Assembly: GCF_047496725.1 (NCBI RefSeq)
Contig: NC_132972.1
Location: 5,324,001-5,388,000, forward strand
Source of the DNA: Anoplolepis gracilipes
Lineage: Eukaryota; Arthropoda; Insecta; Hymenoptera; Formicidae
Direction: 5' to 3'
DNA: 64,000 nucleotides
Each line of letters starts with the position of its first letter. Positions within the stretch are counted from its first letter, which is position 1. Below, in pieces: positions 62,231-64,000 of this stretch. The notes below the pieces were generated by a model. The model worked only from the letters and a program-made list of their open reading frames with translations, was not told where the DNA came from and did not search any database. Both the position numbers and the translations under genes were made by a program.

Positions 62231-63063
62231 ACCCCTTTTCCGTGCAAATTGAAAATTACATCGTTTTACGATCTTCCTCGCTGCTTCATCCTTTAATCCG
62301 TCAAGCGCGCGTCGGTATTTTAGAGATAGAAAGCTCAGAATTATATCATGTGCAAAAGTCTCGAAATTGCACGCGTGAATAATGCTTTATAATCTACTCA
62401 AAAATAGATTCGTAAAAAATAAAAGGTTTGCAAACATATGAAGAGGTTATAAAAATAATGAATAATAAAATAAATATATTAAAAATATATTAAGAAAAAA
62501 GCTTAAATTATACTACAAAATAAAGAAAATAAATAAGTTTTATAAATATAATAAAAATACTTGTGTCTTATATAAAAATATTAGGAATTTATTATATACA
62601 ATTTTTTTTATTATACTTTATTAAAACTTTGAAAACATGCATTCTGGAATATATAGATATATATATCCTATATTTATTACTTACTACACTATCCGAAAAA
62701 ATTTTTAATTGCGAGACAAAAAATATTCTTGATGTGTTTAGTCATCGTCACAATCTCATGTAGTATAATAAAAATAAAACAATTTTATTATATTTAAAAC
62801 AATTTTAAAATTAAATCAATTATTCCTATCCTCCTTTCTCGAATTAAATTAGATTGATTACTATTTTAAGATCAGAGTAACATATACAAATCTAAATTTA
62901 TATATTCTTGCATTTAGAATAACTTGCTTGACATTAGCTCTACAATAATTGACGCTATCAAGCGACATCTTACTAAAAATTAATGAGATAGCACATTCTA
63001 GATTTAAGAATTTTCCAACAAGATTAAAATATTGTTTCTTCAATAATAAATATAATCGTCACT

Positions 63064-63099
63064 ATATCGATCCTAGTTTTTATAAACTAGGATCGATAT
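63064..63099. other. Perfect hairpin, 16-bp arms
   Basis: ATATCGATCCTAGTTT at 63064-63079 and its exact reverse complement at 63084-63099 flank the loop TTAT. Function is unknown. Confidence 0.7.
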
Positions 63100-63339
63100 G
63101 ATAGTTTGAAAATAATAGCATTAAATCGGGAAATCTTTTCCGTAGGTGTACTAATATGGATTTTATAATAAACATTTATTAATTGTGAAAAAAATTTGTT
63201 TTATGTTTATATAAAAAAAATCACGAGGCCAAATTGTTTAATAATTTTAGACGATTGTAAAACTACTGGCTGGAATTTTAACGAACAATCCTCGCTCTAT
63301 GCAAACCTCGTTTCGTCCTTTTTCTTCACGGTAGATGGA

Positions 63340-63620
63340 CAGGGGGATAAGGGCAAATCTCATTGGCAGCTCGACGTGAGATTTTTCGATCGGCATTCGA
63401 TACGCGGAATGCACGATCGGCAGCATTCCGTGTGCGCGAGATGCATCCATCGGGCGAGATTACTCGTGTAGGTCACGCGCAACGTATCATCGTGAATTCC
63501 TCGCGGATTCGCGAGCAGTGCGCTTCGCGTTGCAACTTGCAACGCGATTTCTTCCGCGAGGTGAAACGCCGTGCCCCGGGAAAATTGCGGCAGAGTTGCG
63601 CGAGTCGTTCGTACAATTAA
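63340..63620. other. GC-rich island near the window end
   Basis: CpG-rich block with overlapping open frames on both strands (for example minus 63360-63707 and plus 63363-63620), none with a recognisable domain or a clear start. It could be part of a gene outside the window. I cannot support a call. Confidence 0.3.
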
Positions 63621-64000
63621 AGTATCATCGAGGCTAACGACGGAGTTGCAGAAACAGAAAGAAACTTGTTTCGAATAAAATTTTCCTTCCAGTTGATAAT
63701 AAATCAAAGCAACCCGTTATCATACACTCTGGCATATTATATGAAGAGTAATGATAATTACATTATATAGCGCCATGTAAAATGTAATAAATTAATTAAA
63801 GTGTCATGCGAAAAGTATTGTAATGCTATCATTAATAAGTTCAAAGTAAACTATAATTGCTCTACATGTTCTACATAATCATTCATGAGTTAAATTCTAA
63901 TGGAAATATCAATAGCAAATAATAATTAACACGTGCCTAGTATAAATTATCATGTTGTCAACTTATTAAAGTATGATGTATATTATAATAATAAAGAGTA

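Larger units (their letters stand above)
36800..64000. other. Gene-poor region downstream of the BTB-ZF gene
   Basis: No intact gene was recognised in about 27 kb. The sequence is AT-rich with the repeats, MITEs, GC-rich islands and coding-like fragments listed separately. It may be intergenic, or an intron of a flanking gene whose exons lie outside or are too short to recognise. Confidence 0.55.

Noticed and set aside
1..64000. tRNA, rRNA, known microRNA, CRISPR array or operon-type features
   Set aside because: I looked by eye for tRNA B-box patterns, familiar insect microRNA seeds and regularly spaced repeats and saw none. The sequence is eukaryotic, so ribosome binding sites and operons do not apply.

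Overview
The window is eukaryotic and most likely from an insect genome, probably a hymenopteran and perhaps an ant. The background is very AT-rich, with long intergenic and intronic stretches, short islands rich in GC and CpG, many (GA)n/(CT)n, (CA)n/(GT)n and (AT)n microsatellites, GT-AG introns, and small non-coding inverted-repeat transposons. I see nothing prokaryotic. The species is an inference from composition and gene structure only.

One gene is well supported. It is a four-exon BTB/POZ zinc-finger transcription factor gene on the + strand, coding from 11739 to 35462. Its exons are 11739-11906, 27641-28675, 33319-33975 and 34707-35462. Every junction is phase 0 with GT..AG boundaries, and they join into a protein of 871 residues. 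The N-terminal BTB domain is split by a 15.7 kb first intron. A long, low-complexity linker follows, then eight C-terminal zinc fingers; the first finger is itself split by the third intron. By family this should be a nuclear, sequence-specific regulator that dimerises through its BTB domain. I do not recognise the orthologue, so I give no symbol.

Region by region: 1-102 may be the edge of a minus-strand exon of a neighbouring gene. 103-11738 has no recognisable gene and holds a duplicated segment around an AT-rich block, microsatellites and a GC-rich block at 9420-9690. 11739-35462 is the BTB-ZF gene; intron 1 contains a 267-bp foldback element, a Z-DNA-prone tract and diverged duplications, and intron 2 contains a GC-rich block with four E-boxes. 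About 35463-36215 is probably 3' UTR. 36520-36780 is a decayed open frame with a cysteine motif resembling transposon-related proteins. 36800-64000 has no intact gene. It holds a Penelope-like, hammerhead-like inverted-repeat element (37205-37477), a frameshifted coding-like fragment (41250-41510), a TTAA-flanked MITE (51765-52340), two Tc1/mariner-type palindromic MITEs (54809-55676 and 58871-59284), a possible minus-strand 3' exon (56697-56906) and several GC-rich islands.

No set of genes in the window forms a pathway. The most unusual material is non-coding: an almost fully palindromic 868-bp element with a shortened relative 3 kb away, an inverted-repeat element carrying a hammerhead-like motif, and a frameshifted but strongly GC3-biased coding fragment that may be a young pseudogene or an exon broken by assembly errors.
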